Notes: a model not told the origin generated them from the sequence alone. Positions 1-4,494 are shown, numbered from the stretch's first letter. The stretch: 5,809 nucleotides of DNA from Ramlibacter tataouinensis (GCA_002427815.1 DIZF01000022.1:5261-11069); one strand, 5' to 3'. Translations and numbers: made by a program.

Positions 1-191
1 GACGAACAGGAAGCGGATATGAGGCGCTGTATCGGGGTGAGATGGCCAAATTCATCAAAGCCCGAAACTTGCACGGAACGGTGCGGCGTAGATCCGACAG
101 GCATAAGCGTGAAGGTGCCTATGCGTTCGTTTCTGTCGAACAGCTGGTCGAGGACTTCATTGCGGCGGTCGAGGCCGCGCGGGAGAAGTGA
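1..191 (+). CDS. Probable TumE/DUF6516-type toxin, 3' end only
   Basis: This open frame enters from the left edge (first whole codon at 3) and stops with TGA at 189-191; about 62 residues are visible. The C-terminal end, DRHKREGAYAFVSVEQLVED followed by FIAAVEAAREK, resembles the C-terminus of TumE-family (DUF6516) toxins: a His/basic stretch, then an aromatic Y-x-F, then an amphipathic leader into a D-F-x-x-x-V helix. The stronger argument is context. The next gene starts one base after this stop and is a clear member of the winged-helix family that is the usual TumE partner, and the toxin-first order is typical of that pair. The visible part upstream of the conserved tail (YRGEMAKFIKARNLHG) does not match the family as I remember it, so the gene may be divergent or damaged. 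The start and most of the domain lie outside the window. The family call is an inference. Confidence 0.55.
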   Translation, partial: RTGSGYEALYRGEMAKFIKARNLHGTVRRRSDRHKREGAYAFVSVEQLVEDFIAAVEAAREK

Positions 192-192
192 A

Positions 193-549
193 ATGAGCAA
201 ACGGACACTGACGATCACGCTGCAGCCTGATTGGAAGGGCGCGCTGCGCCAGGCGGGCCGGCGCGCCGGTGCGCGCTCGTACCAGGGCGAGTGGCTGAAC
301 TTCGAAAGTCCCGCGGCGTTTTTCGGGCATATGACCGAGCGCCGCTGGGCGCTGGTACGCGCGCTGCAGGGGCAAGGCGAGATTTCCCTGCGCGAGCTTG
401 CACGCTGGGTCGGGCGCGATGTGAAGCGGGTGCGCGAGGACGGGCAGGAGTTGCTCGAACTGGGCCTTGTCGAACGCGGTGAAGGCGGCGGCGTGGTGTG
501 CCCGTTTGCCACCGTTCACATCGACATGGAGTTGCGCGCGGCGGCGTAA
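193..549 (+). CDS. TumA-type antitoxin, HVO_A0114-like winged-helix DNA-binding protein
   Basis: This is a 118-residue predicted DNA-binding protein. The N-terminus (SKRTLTITLQ) forms a short beta stretch, followed by a linker with a W-L-x-F-E segment near 34-38. A winged helix-turn-helix fills about residues 46-105: MTERRWALVRALQ, then ISLRELARWVGRDVKRVRED as helices 2-3, then LLELGLVERG and a glycine-rich wing ending in VVCPF. This pattern is characteristic of the family paired with TumE toxins, where the protein is expected to neutralise the toxin and repress its own operon. The ATG at 193 was chosen because GGGAG at 181-185 gives seven-base spacing, the upstream gene stops one base earlier, and the protein then begins at the conserved N-terminus. 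The same frame stays open upstream to an ATG at 19, but that stretch overlaps the toxin frame and looks non-coding. Translation is probably coupled to the preceding gene. Confidence 0.8.
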   Translation: MSKRTLTITLQPDWKGALRQAGRRAGARSYQGEWLNFESPAAFFGHMTERRWALVRALQGQGEISLRELARWVGRDVKRVREDGQELLELGLVERGEGGGVVCPFATVHIDMELRAAA

Positions 550-620
550 CGCCAAGGCCATGGATTGCACGCAGCATCCCTTCGAACGGCCGAATTCGAG
601 ATCAAGGCAAAATAGTGCGC

Positions 621-1067
621 ATGCCAAATGTTGCCACTATCCTCAAAGTCGAAATTGCCCGTGTTGCCCGCAAAGAGATCAAAGCTGAGATGGATGCGCT
701 TAGACGCGCATCAAAGAAGTATCGATCGGACATTGCTGCGTTGAAACACCAAGTAGCCCTGCTCGAAAGAGAGCTCAAGCGAAAACCTGGGATAAACAAG
801 AATTCAGATGAGGCGGCATCTGGACAAACGAGTGAGGTGACTCATCGTTTCAGTGCCAAAGGTCTCGCGTCTCATCGAAAACGTCTAGGCTTATCTGCGG
901 AAGCGCTGGGCAAGCTGATTGGCGTGTCAGCACTGTCCATCTATCACTGGGAAGGCGGCACGTCGCGCCCGCGCGATCAGTACCTGCCTGCCATCACGGC
1001 CCTAAGGACACTTGGGAAGAGGCAAGCCCATGAGGTCCTGGCAACCCGGGGTTCTGGGCATCGCTAA
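621..1067 (+). CDS. Coiled-coil plus XRE-like helix-turn-helix regulator
   Basis: The protein has 148 residues. Residues 10-55 are rich in charged and heptad-like residues (ARKEIKAEMDALRRA, then IAALKHQVALLERELKRK), suggesting a dimerising coiled coil. A polar linker at 56-77 follows. A lambda-repressor/Cro-like HTH lies at about 80-132: LASHRKRLGLSAEALGKLIG, with recognition helix SALSIYHWEGG and the family-typical W-E-x-G-x-S-x-P ending (WEGGTSRP). The DNA-binding domain at the C-terminus, after the coiled coil, suggests a dimeric regulator or architectural protein; the target is unknown. The ATG at 621 has no good ribosome-binding site. An in-frame GTG at 615 is seven bases after AAGG (604-607) and is an alternative start adding two residues. 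The gene is visibly less GC-rich than both neighbours, hinting at separate acquisition. Its stop overlaps that of the opposing gene. Confidence 0.8.
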   Translation: MPNVATILKVEIARVARKEIKAEMDALRRASKKYRSDIAALKHQVALLERELKRKPGINKNSDEAASGQTSEVTHRFSAKGLASHRKRLGLSAEALGKLIGVSALSIYHWEGGTSRPRDQYLPAITALRTLGKRQAHEVLATRGSGHR

Positions 1068-1777
1068 GAAAGCCGGTCAGGCCCGGGGTCTGGCGCGCGC
1101 GGCTTTGTCGTCCTGACGCTGCTGCTCCTGGGCGCGCGTGGTGGCAGCGGCTTTGGTAGTGCCTCCAGCGGCCCGGCCCACTGCCTGAAAAACCGCGGCG
1201 CCTCGTCGACTGGGCACGACAGCCACGTTCCGTAGTCCGCCGGATCGAGGATCACCACCATGCGCTTTTCATCTCCCGGCTTGTGGAATCGCGTCATGAC
1301 CGGATGGCCGTCGGCGCTGACCGTGATCATGGCAAACGTGAAGACCTCGCGCCCGTCAGGATGGCGCCATTTGCGGTAGATGCCGGCGATCCCCATGGGC
1401 AGCTGCATCGGCTGCTGGATGATCCACCGCTCAGCCTTGCCACTCTCCCAGTTGGGCTCATAGAACGCATCGGCGGGAATGATGCAGCGCCAACCCTTCT
1501 TCCATGATTCGCGGAAACTCGGCAGCGTGGCGACGGTTTCTGAGCGGGCGTTGTACGTGCGCCGTCCCGCGCTTACCTCTACGGCGAAGTGCGGCAGCAG
1601 TCCGAATAGGCCATCGTCAATCGCAAACTTGCTGGTCGAGCCCGGCTCCGCAAGTCGAATGAACGGCGCCATCCCTGTGGGCCACACGTCTGCGGGCACC
1701 TGGTCGAAGCTGCGCTCCACGCCAAAGAACGTAAGCAGCCTGTCAGAGCGCGTGACGGGGACGTAGTTCGAGCACAC
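1064..1777 (-). CDS. yedK: SRAP/YedK-type abasic-site DNA-protein crosslink protein
   Basis: This is a 237-residue member of the SRAP (SOS response-associated peptidase, HMCES/YedK) family. Known members bind abasic sites in single-stranded DNA and form a protective covalent link through Cys2. All expected landmarks are visible: C2 in MCSNYVP; N76 in RRTYNARSET; the W-R-C-I-I-P-A-D-A-F-Y-E-P block with E107; GIAGIYRKW at 129-137; FAMITVSAD at 148-156; and the active-site histidine H165 in TRFHKPGDEKRMVVIL. The start is GTG at 1777-1775, fixed because Cys2 must follow the initiator directly; the ribosome-binding site is poor. The last 30 residues are Pro/Arg/Ser-rich and probably disordered. 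The gene is convergent with the HTH gene, and the stops overlap (TAG here, TAA on the other strand, sharing CTAA). I saw no LexA-type box upstream, so SOS control is not supported. SRAP genes are common both in chromosomes and on phages, plasmids and integrative elements. Confidence 0.93.
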   Translation of the reverse strand: MCSNYVPVTRSDRLLTFFGVERSFDQVPADVWPTGMAPFIRLAEPGSTSKFAIDDGLFGLLPHFAVEVSAGRRTYNARSETVATLPSFRESWKKGWRCIIPADAFYEPNWESGKAERWIIQQPMQLPMGIAGIYRKWRHPDGREVFTFAMITVSADGHPVMTRFHKPGDEKRMVVILDPADYGTWLSCPVDEAPRFFRQWAGPLEALPKPLPPRAPRSSSVRTTKPRAPDPGPDRLS

Positions 1778-1861
1778 GCGGGCAATGATACTGGTCGGGA
1801 TTAGACCATTGTGGCAACGAGCTTGAGCGTGTATTTTGCATGGACAGGCTTGCCCGACTGA

Positions 1862-2284
1862 ATGGGTTCACGAGCGGCCCAAACGGGATCATGTCAATGC
1901 GAAGTTCGCCTTGAACCCGGGCTTATCGCGGAAGTGGATGGGCCGCGCCAATCAGCCACCGGATTGCGCAGGTCGGTACCACACATCCTGCACGCGATGA
2001 AATTCCTCAAGCCGGGCGGCCGGCTGGTGGCCGTCGCGTCGACCCAATGGCGCGAGCGGGTCACCAAGGACAACGAGGCCTTCTGCGACTTGCTGGCCTC
2101 ACCGGGCGCCCAGGTGCAGGACATCCCGCGTGGCGCGTTCAAGGAATCGGGTACCGACATTCCGACCACCTTGATCGCCTTCGAGATGCCGGCCGCCGCA
2201 ACGGCCGCGCAAGCGGCGACGGCGCATTCGCCGCAACTGCGGCCCCTTGTGCTGCAGGCCGCGCAGCAGCTGGCGTCTTTCTGA
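1862..2284 (+). pseudogene. C-terminal fragment of a SAM-dependent (DNA) methyltransferase
   Basis: From about 1980 the frame encodes HILHAMKFLKPGGRLVAVAS, then RERVTKDNEAFCDLLASPGA, then DIPRGAFKESGTDIPTTLIAFE. This is the second half of a Rossmann-fold class I methyltransferase: the helix before strand 5, the L-K-P-G-G-R-L turn, and the final G-[AS]-F-K-x-S-G-T strand pair typical of the N6-adenine-methylase-like proteins found on plasmids and integrative elements. The SAM-binding glycine motif and the N-P-P-F catalytic motif that should lie about 15-100 residues upstream are not in this frame. The 40 residues before HILHAM look non-coding, and an ATG at 1862 or 1999 would only give a domain fragment. 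In another frame around 1905-1935 a KFALNPGLSRKW stretch vaguely recalls a decayed NPPFS motif. The tail after FEMPAA is Ala/Gln-rich. I therefore call it a truncated, probably inactive remnant; an expressed 140-aa protein cannot be excluded. Confidence 0.7.
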
Positions 2285-2298
2285 CGCTGGCATCCAAA

Positions 2299-2321
2299 GG
2301 GCGGGGCGAAAGCCCCAGCCC
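2299..2321 (+). repeat. GAAA-loop hairpin after the methyltransferase remnant
   Basis: GGGGC (2303-2307) and GCCCC (2312-2316) close a GAAA tetraloop. An outer GGGC (2299-2302) pairs with GCCC (2318-2321) across a one-base bulge at 2317, giving a nine-pair GC stem. It starts 15 bases after the stop at 2284. There is no U-tract, so it is more likely an RNA-stabilising or processing structure than a classical terminator. Confidence 0.6.
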
Positions 2322-2327
2322 GAATCG

Positions 2328-2341
2328 CCCGCCCACGCGGG
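2328..2341 (+). repeat. Short GC hairpin (5-bp stem)
   Basis: CCCGC (2328-2332) pairs with GCGGG (2337-2341) across a four-base loop. It is the middle member of three adjacent hairpins. On its own a stem this short in GC-rich DNA could be chance; it is listed because of its position between two stronger stems. Confidence 0.35.
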
Positions 2342-2381
2342 GGATTCCACAAGCCCTCCTCACCAGGGGCTTGTGGAATCC
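2342..2381. repeat. Perfect 15-bp inverted repeat, possible terminator
   Basis: GGATTCCACAAGCCC at 2342-2356 is exactly repeated in inverse orientation at 2367-2381, with a ten-base spacer. A perfect 15-bp stem is far beyond chance expectation in this short region. No T-run follows on the plus strand, and no clear one follows on the minus strand either. It could be a transcription terminator without a U-tract, an mRNA 3'-end stabiliser, or the trace of a small palindromic element. It sits between the methyltransferase remnant and the promoter at 2427. Confidence 0.8.
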
Positions 2382-2405
2382 GAAGCGGTTTCCCAGCGGC
2401 AACTG

Positions 2406-2420
2406 CGATGCCCGGCATCG
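2406..2420. promoter_or_regulatory. Palindrome CGATGCC-C-GGCATCG, candidate operator
   Basis: A perfect 7-bp dyad around one central base lies ten bases upstream of the -10-like element at 2430-2435, occupying the place of the -35 box and part of the spacer. This geometry suits a dimeric regulator that blocks or activates the promoter. The central spacing of one base makes it a poor RNA hairpin, so a protein-binding site is the better reading. The regulator is unknown. Confidence 0.45.
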
Positions 2421-2426
2421 ACCAGC

Positions 2427-2437
2427 TGCTATATACT
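2427..2437 (+). promoter_or_regulatory. Extended -10 promoter element for the unknown cassette
   Basis: TG at 2427-2428, one base, then TATATA at 2430-2435 forms an extended -10 element (TGnTATATA). A shifted TATACT at 2432-2437 is the alternative. No good -35 box is present at the proper distance, which is consistent with an extended -10 promoter or one needing an activator at the adjacent palindrome. Transcription would begin near 2442 and give a leader of about 110 bases before the ATG at 2552. Confidence 0.5.
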
Positions 2438-2501
2438 TAAACCAATCTGCCGCTTCGAGTGGCCGACGAGCTGGCGAACCAGTCCCATCCATCACCCCTT
2501 C

Positions 2502-2516
2502 GGGAAGCATCTTCCC
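2502..2516 (+). repeat. Leader hairpin GGGAAG-CAT-CTTCCC
   Basis: A perfect 6-bp stem with a three-base loop lies in the presumed 5' leader, 35 bases before the start codon at 2552 and just upstream of the larger inverted repeat covering that start. The upstream bases CTTC at 2499-2502 could compete with CTTCCC for pairing, so alternative folds are possible. Confidence 0.5.
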
Positions 2517-2526
2517 CGGCGGGTAG

Positions 2527-2554
2527 CATGTTTTCCGCTTCTGGAGAAAACATG
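2527..2554 (+). promoter_or_regulatory. Inverted repeat containing the start codon of the 78-aa gene
   Basis: CATGTTTTC (2527-2535) and GAAAACATG (2546-2554) form a perfect 9-bp inverted repeat with a ten-base spacer. The right arm contains the ATG at 2552-2554, and the Shine-Dalgarno GGAG (2543-2546) lies at the edge of the loop. In RNA this would put the start codon inside a stem; in DNA it would be a dyad operator. Either way it is well placed to control expression of the gene it overlaps. The AT-rich arms stand out from the GC-rich surroundings. Confidence 0.65.
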
Positions 2555-2788
2555 GTCCTGACACCCCAAAGAAGGCGGGAATTGATGCAAGTGTTCTTCG
2601 AATACCTGCGCCAAGCCCGGCCCGACAGCTATTACCCCGAAAGCTTGGCGGACTTCGCCTGCATGACAGACACCCAGCTGCTCGCCCAACTCGTCCACGC
2701 CGGCGGCCACGGCCGCAAGGCAAGCGCTGATGTGCTGGCAGCGATCGGAACCGGTCGCGGCGACACCTCGGCGGTGACCACCGGCTGA
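2552..2788 (+). CDS. Small protein of unknown function (78 aa)
   Basis: I do not recognise this protein. It starts at the ATG at 2552, preceded by GGAG at 2543-2546 at good spacing; the ATG at 2528 in the same frame lacks such a site. Residues 3-24 look helical and amphipathic (TPQRRRELMQVFFEYLRQAR). A D-S-Y-Y-P-E-S-L turn is followed by a second helix with MTDTQLLAQLVHAGGHGRKA, and the end is Gly/Thr/Ser-rich and probably flexible. There is no signal peptide, membrane segment or cysteine cluster. It is soluble, predicted all-helical and small enough to be an adaptor, antitoxin-like or regulatory protein, but nothing shows which. It is the first gene of three in the same direction and is likely driven from the promoter near 2430. 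Confidence 0.65.
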   Translation: MVLTPQRRRELMQVFFEYLRQARPDSYYPESLADFACMTDTQLLAQLVHAGGHGRKASADVLAAIGTGRGDTSAVTTG

Positions 2789-2799
2789 TTCAATCACAA

Positions 2800-2828
2800 C
2801 CCCGCGCGGGCTCAGCTCCCGCGCGGGG
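2800..2828 (+). terminator. Very strong 11-bp GC hairpin between the 78-aa and 171-aa genes
   Basis: CCCCGCGCGGG (2800-2810) pairs perfectly with CCCGCGCGGGG (2818-2828) around a seven-base loop. Both arms are themselves near-palindromic, so two folds are possible. It begins 11 bases after the stop of the 78-aa gene and ends 31 bases before the next ATG. No U-tract follows, so it may act as an attenuator, a partial terminator or a barrier to exonucleases rather than as a full terminator. Confidence 0.6.
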
Positions 2829-2837
2829 GTGGGCTCG

Positions 2838-2859
2838 CGCCTTTTCGAAAGGAAAGGCG
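2838..2859 (+). promoter_or_regulatory. Hairpin presenting the ribosome-binding site of the 171-aa gene
   Basis: CGCCTTT (2838-2844) pairs with AAAGGCG (2853-2859), a perfect 7-bp stem ending directly at the ATG at 2860. The eight-base loop holds GAAAGG, the likely Shine-Dalgarno. With the inverted repeat at the previous gene, this is a second translation start framed by a stem. Confidence 0.5.
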
Positions 2860-3375
2860 ATGAACGCTTCCGTCGTTCTCAACGCCCCTGTGCCGACTCT
2901 GACGGAGTCCGGCTACGAGGGATTCCACTACCTTCATACCGACCTTCACAGAGCGCCGGTGGCCTTCATGTGGTGGGCCAAAACCCCTTCCGGGCGGCAA
3001 TCCAAATTCGTCAAGACTTGGACCTTCTATCGCCTGGATCGTGCCAGCAATCTGGCAAAACACAACGGTGCCCTCTGGGTGGTGGCCGTTCCAAGCCAGT
3101 ACTACCGGCGGACGACCCCGCAGGTCTACGAGTGGCTGCGCAAGCGTGGCCACTTCGCGACCTGCCCCCGGCTGCCAAAGGGATACGAGTGGCAGGGACC
3201 GTTCCTGTACTCAGACCTTCCCGCCCCGACGCAAGAAGGGGAGTGGGGTCCGGTGCTGTTCAGGTTCACCCCGCCTTCGACGTCCGCGGGCTATCCGATC
3301 AGGTATGTGGCAACCCTGGAGCAGGCGCGCCCGCTGGCCCTGCAAATCCTCGCCCAACGGGCAGCTACCGCATGA
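2860..3375 (+). CDS. Protein of unknown function (171 aa)
   Basis: I do not recognise this protein. The ATG at 2860 follows a GA-rich ribosome-binding region (GAAAGGAAAGG). The sequence is rich in aromatic residues (many W and Y: FMWWAKTP, KTWTFYRLDR, ALWVVAVPSQYYRR, QVYEWLRKRGHF, GYEWQGPFLYSD, EGEWGPVLFRF). These fall in short beta-like segments split by prolines, suggesting a compact, mostly beta or alpha/beta soluble domain. The C-terminal 25 residues (YVATLEQARPLALQILAQRA) form a likely helix. No signal peptide, transmembrane segment or known catalytic motif can be seen. Codon use is strong and GC-rich, so the gene is probably real. It lies between two stem-loop-rich leaders and upstream of another unknown gene in the same direction, so co-expression is likely. 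No function is assigned. Confidence 0.75.
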   Translation: MNASVVLNAPVPTLTESGYEGFHYLHTDLHRAPVAFMWWAKTPSGRQSKFVKTWTFYRLDRASNLAKHNGALWVVAVPSQYYRRTTPQVYEWLRKRGHFATCPRLPKGYEWQGPFLYSDLPAPTQEGEWGPVLFRFTPPSTSAGYPIRYVATLEQARPLALQILAQRAATA

Positions 3376-3515
3376 GCGAGCCGGGCGCTCGGCATTACCC
3401 AGGCCCGGCACCATCGCAACGAGTTGCGCGCAGCGCGGCCTGGTGGTGCCACCCTGAATCATCAACCCGTCGGCCGCGCTCCAAGCGCGCGCCGGCACAG
3501 TTCAAGGAAAAACCA
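3376..3515 (+). other. Inter-gene spacer with hairpins, or 5' extension of the 261-aa gene
   Basis: This 140-base stretch separates the two unknown genes. It contains CGAGC-N5-GCTCG (3377-3391) directly after the stop, GGTGG-TG-CCACC near 3442-3453, and CGCGCT-CCA-AGCGCG (3475-3489), a perfect 6-bp stem. The downstream gene's frame is open through the whole spacer. An ATG at 3372 overlaps the previous stop as ATGA and would add 48 residues, but the predicted residues (Arg/Pro/Ser-rich, no pattern) look non-coding. I read it as a spacer and leader. Confidence 0.45.
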
Positions 3516-4301
3516 ATGAACAAGACAATGACGCACGCCTCGCGCCTGACGCGCGGCCCGTTCGTCCCAACCGCGGAGCAGCTCCGGGCTGGCGACATCC
3601 TGCTGGTGTGCATGGCGCGCGAGCAACTCGTCGAAGAGATCGTTCTGGCGTACCAGAAACGAATCCTGGCCGAGAATCAGTGGCGGATCGATGCGCTGTG
3701 GGTGGCCAATGGCGTCCAGGACGAAGTGATCCTCGAGCCCGAACGAACCTTCCTGATGGCGCAGGCAGACGCGACGATCTACTACGAGCGCTGCGAACAG
3801 GCCCGCAAGGAGGCCCGCCTCAGCGTGGCGAACGAGGGTAACTGCCCTTTGCTCGAAGCCCAGAACTTGACCCGTGAGGCCAAGCGGCTGCTCACCCGGG
3901 TCATGGACGGCATCGGCGGACTGAGACTGGGCGAATTGTGGTGCTTGCCACCTGACAGGTTCGACCGCGCCATTGACCTGATGCTGCGGCTGCTCAACCC
4001 GTATTTGGATCCGCTTAAGCGCTTTGGCATTCCGCTGCCTCAAAACGGCGCCCATGCGATGGGGGCGAACCTTCCCATCGCATGGGAGGGACCTTGGTCC
4101 AACAGCGTTGACGGTCTGACGCAAGCGCGTGCCGTCGTCGCGCGTGACGGCGAGAAGTACTGGGCCGGACTGGAAGTGTCTGGGCGCGACGGCAAAAGCG
4201 AGTTCGACTGGCTCACCGATCACGTCCCCGCACTGTCAATCGCACGAGGCGTTGCCACTGACGTAGCGACCGACTGGTGCAAGAAGGGCGGACAAGACTG
4301 A
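3516..4301 (+). CDS. Protein of unknown function (261 aa)
   Basis: I do not recognise this protein. The ATG at 3516 was chosen because AAGGA (3504-3508) lies seven bases upstream. Residues 1-20 are basic and Thr-rich, with no signal-peptide core. Residues 21-60 give EQLRAGDILLVCMAREQLVE then EIVLAYQKRILAENQWRIDA. Residues 75-125 are a charged, helix-prone stretch with YYERCEQARKEARLS and AQNLTREAKRLLTRVMDGIG. A hydrophobic block, RAIDLMLRLLNPYLDPLKRF, is followed by GIPLPQNGAHAMGANLPIAW, and the last 60 residues contain WAGLEVSGRDGKSEFDWLTD. The protein seems cytosolic and mainly helical with a mixed C-terminal domain. It has few cysteines and no catalytic signature I can name. It is the last gene before the terminator at 4386. 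Cassette context suggests a role shared with the 171-aa protein, but nothing in the sequence says what. Confidence 0.75.
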   Translation: MNKTMTHASRLTRGPFVPTAEQLRAGDILLVCMAREQLVEEIVLAYQKRILAENQWRIDALWVANGVQDEVILEPERTFLMAQADATIYYERCEQARKEARLSVANEGNCPLLEAQNLTREAKRLLTRVMDGIGGLRLGELWCLPPDRFDRAIDLMLRLLNPYLDPLKRFGIPLPQNGAHAMGANLPIAWEGPWSNSVDGLTQARAVVARDGEKYWAGLEVSGRDGKSEFDWLTDHVPALSIARGVATDVATDWCKKGGQD

Positions 4302-4385
4302 GATGTATCGCGGGATGTTGAGCGGCACGCTCACGTCGCGCGCTTGCATTTGCCGGCGTCGAGTCATCAACTGCCTGAAAAGACA

Positions 4386-4422
4386 AAAAGGGCCAGCCGC
4401 TAACGGCTGGCCCTTTTCTTTT
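4386..4422. terminator. Bidirectional rho-independent terminator
   Basis: GGGCCAGCCG (4390-4399) and CGGCTGGCCC (4404-4413) form a perfect 10-bp stem with a CTAA loop. It is flanked by AAAA on the left and TTTTCTTTT on the right, so the pairing extends to 14 bp and each strand has a U-tract after its stem. It lies between convergent genes and can end transcripts from both: the 261-aa gene from the left and the nuclease gene from the right. Confidence 0.93.
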
Positions 4423-4426
4423 GGGG

Positions 4427-4443
4427 GGACCGGAATCCGGTCC
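4427..4443. repeat. Hairpin GGACCGG-AAT-CCGGTCC
   Basis: A perfect 7-bp stem with a three-base loop lies immediately right of the terminator, inside a G-rich run. It belongs to the 3' untranslated part of the nuclease transcript on the minus strand. Confidence 0.6.
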
Positions 4444-4446
4444 GAG

Positions 4447-4469
4447 AACACCGCAAAGAAGTCGGTGTT
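4447..4469. repeat. Inverted repeat AACACCG-N9-CGGTGTT
   Basis: A perfect 7-bp inverted repeat with a nine-base spacer lies between two other stems downstream of the nuclease gene. As a DNA dyad it could be a protein site; as RNA it is part of a chain of four stems. Confidence 0.5.
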
Positions 4470-4478
4470 GACGCCGCC

Positions 4479-4494
4479 AGAGGGATGGCCCTCT
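4479..4494 (-). repeat. Hairpin AGAGGG-ATGG-CCCTCT over the nuclease stop codon
   Basis: A perfect 6-bp stem whose right arm overlaps the stop codon (4495-4493) of the nuclease gene. It is the first structure in that gene's 3' region. Confidence 0.5.

Larger units (their letters stand above)
2285..2551. other. Structured gene-free region between the methyltransferase remnant and the 78-aa gene
   Basis: No convincing coding frame lies here; the open frames crossing it have no family-like residues and no ribosome-binding site. It is instead packed with inverted repeats (2299-2321, 2328-2341, 2342-2381, 2406-2420, 2502-2516 and the left arm of 2527-2554) and one AT-rich promoter-like element at 2427-2437 in an otherwise GC-rich setting. 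The left half probably terminates or processes upstream transcripts. The right half is the promoter and 5' leader of the downstream cassette. Confidence 0.7.
4302..4492. other. Convergent intergenic region with terminator and stacked hairpins
   Basis: No gene is supported here. It holds a small stem TGAGCG-GCA-CGCTCA (4319-4333), the strong terminator at 4386-4422 and three further perfect stems between 4427 and 4494. It separates the rightward cassette from the leftward nuclease gene. If the IS1595-type element extends past the nuclease, its far end should fall in or near this region. Confidence 0.6.

Noticed and set aside
498..620. Upstream start at 498 for the HTH gene
   Set aside because: It overlaps the antitoxin end, and the added residues have no pattern. 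The coiled coil and family-like N-terminus begin at 621.
587..620. Promoter directly before the HTH gene
   Set aside because: AAAATA at 609-614 has no -35 box at a suitable distance; the nearest weak match is 22 bases away.
1278..1290. GGCTTGTGGAATC inside yedK identical to part of the 2367-2381 hairpin arm
   Set aside because: A 13-base exact match somewhere in a window of this size is plausible by chance, and in yedK it encodes the conserved FHKP active-site codons.
1778..1860. LexA-type box upstream of yedK
   Set aside because: GTGT and ACAG half-sites near 1829-1850 are separated by 11 bases instead of 8, so they do not fit the consensus.
1894..2723. Long minus-strand frames over the methyltransferase remnant and the structured region
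   Set aside because: They are Arg/Ala/Pro-rich with no motif, run through the hairpins, and are antisense to better-supported features.
2829..3515. Upstream extension of the 261-aa frame to a 490-aa protein starting at 2829
   Set aside because: It runs out of frame over the entire 171-aa gene, which has a better ribosome site and protein-like composition. The extension is Arg/Pro/Gly-rich and typical of a shadow frame in GC-rich DNA.
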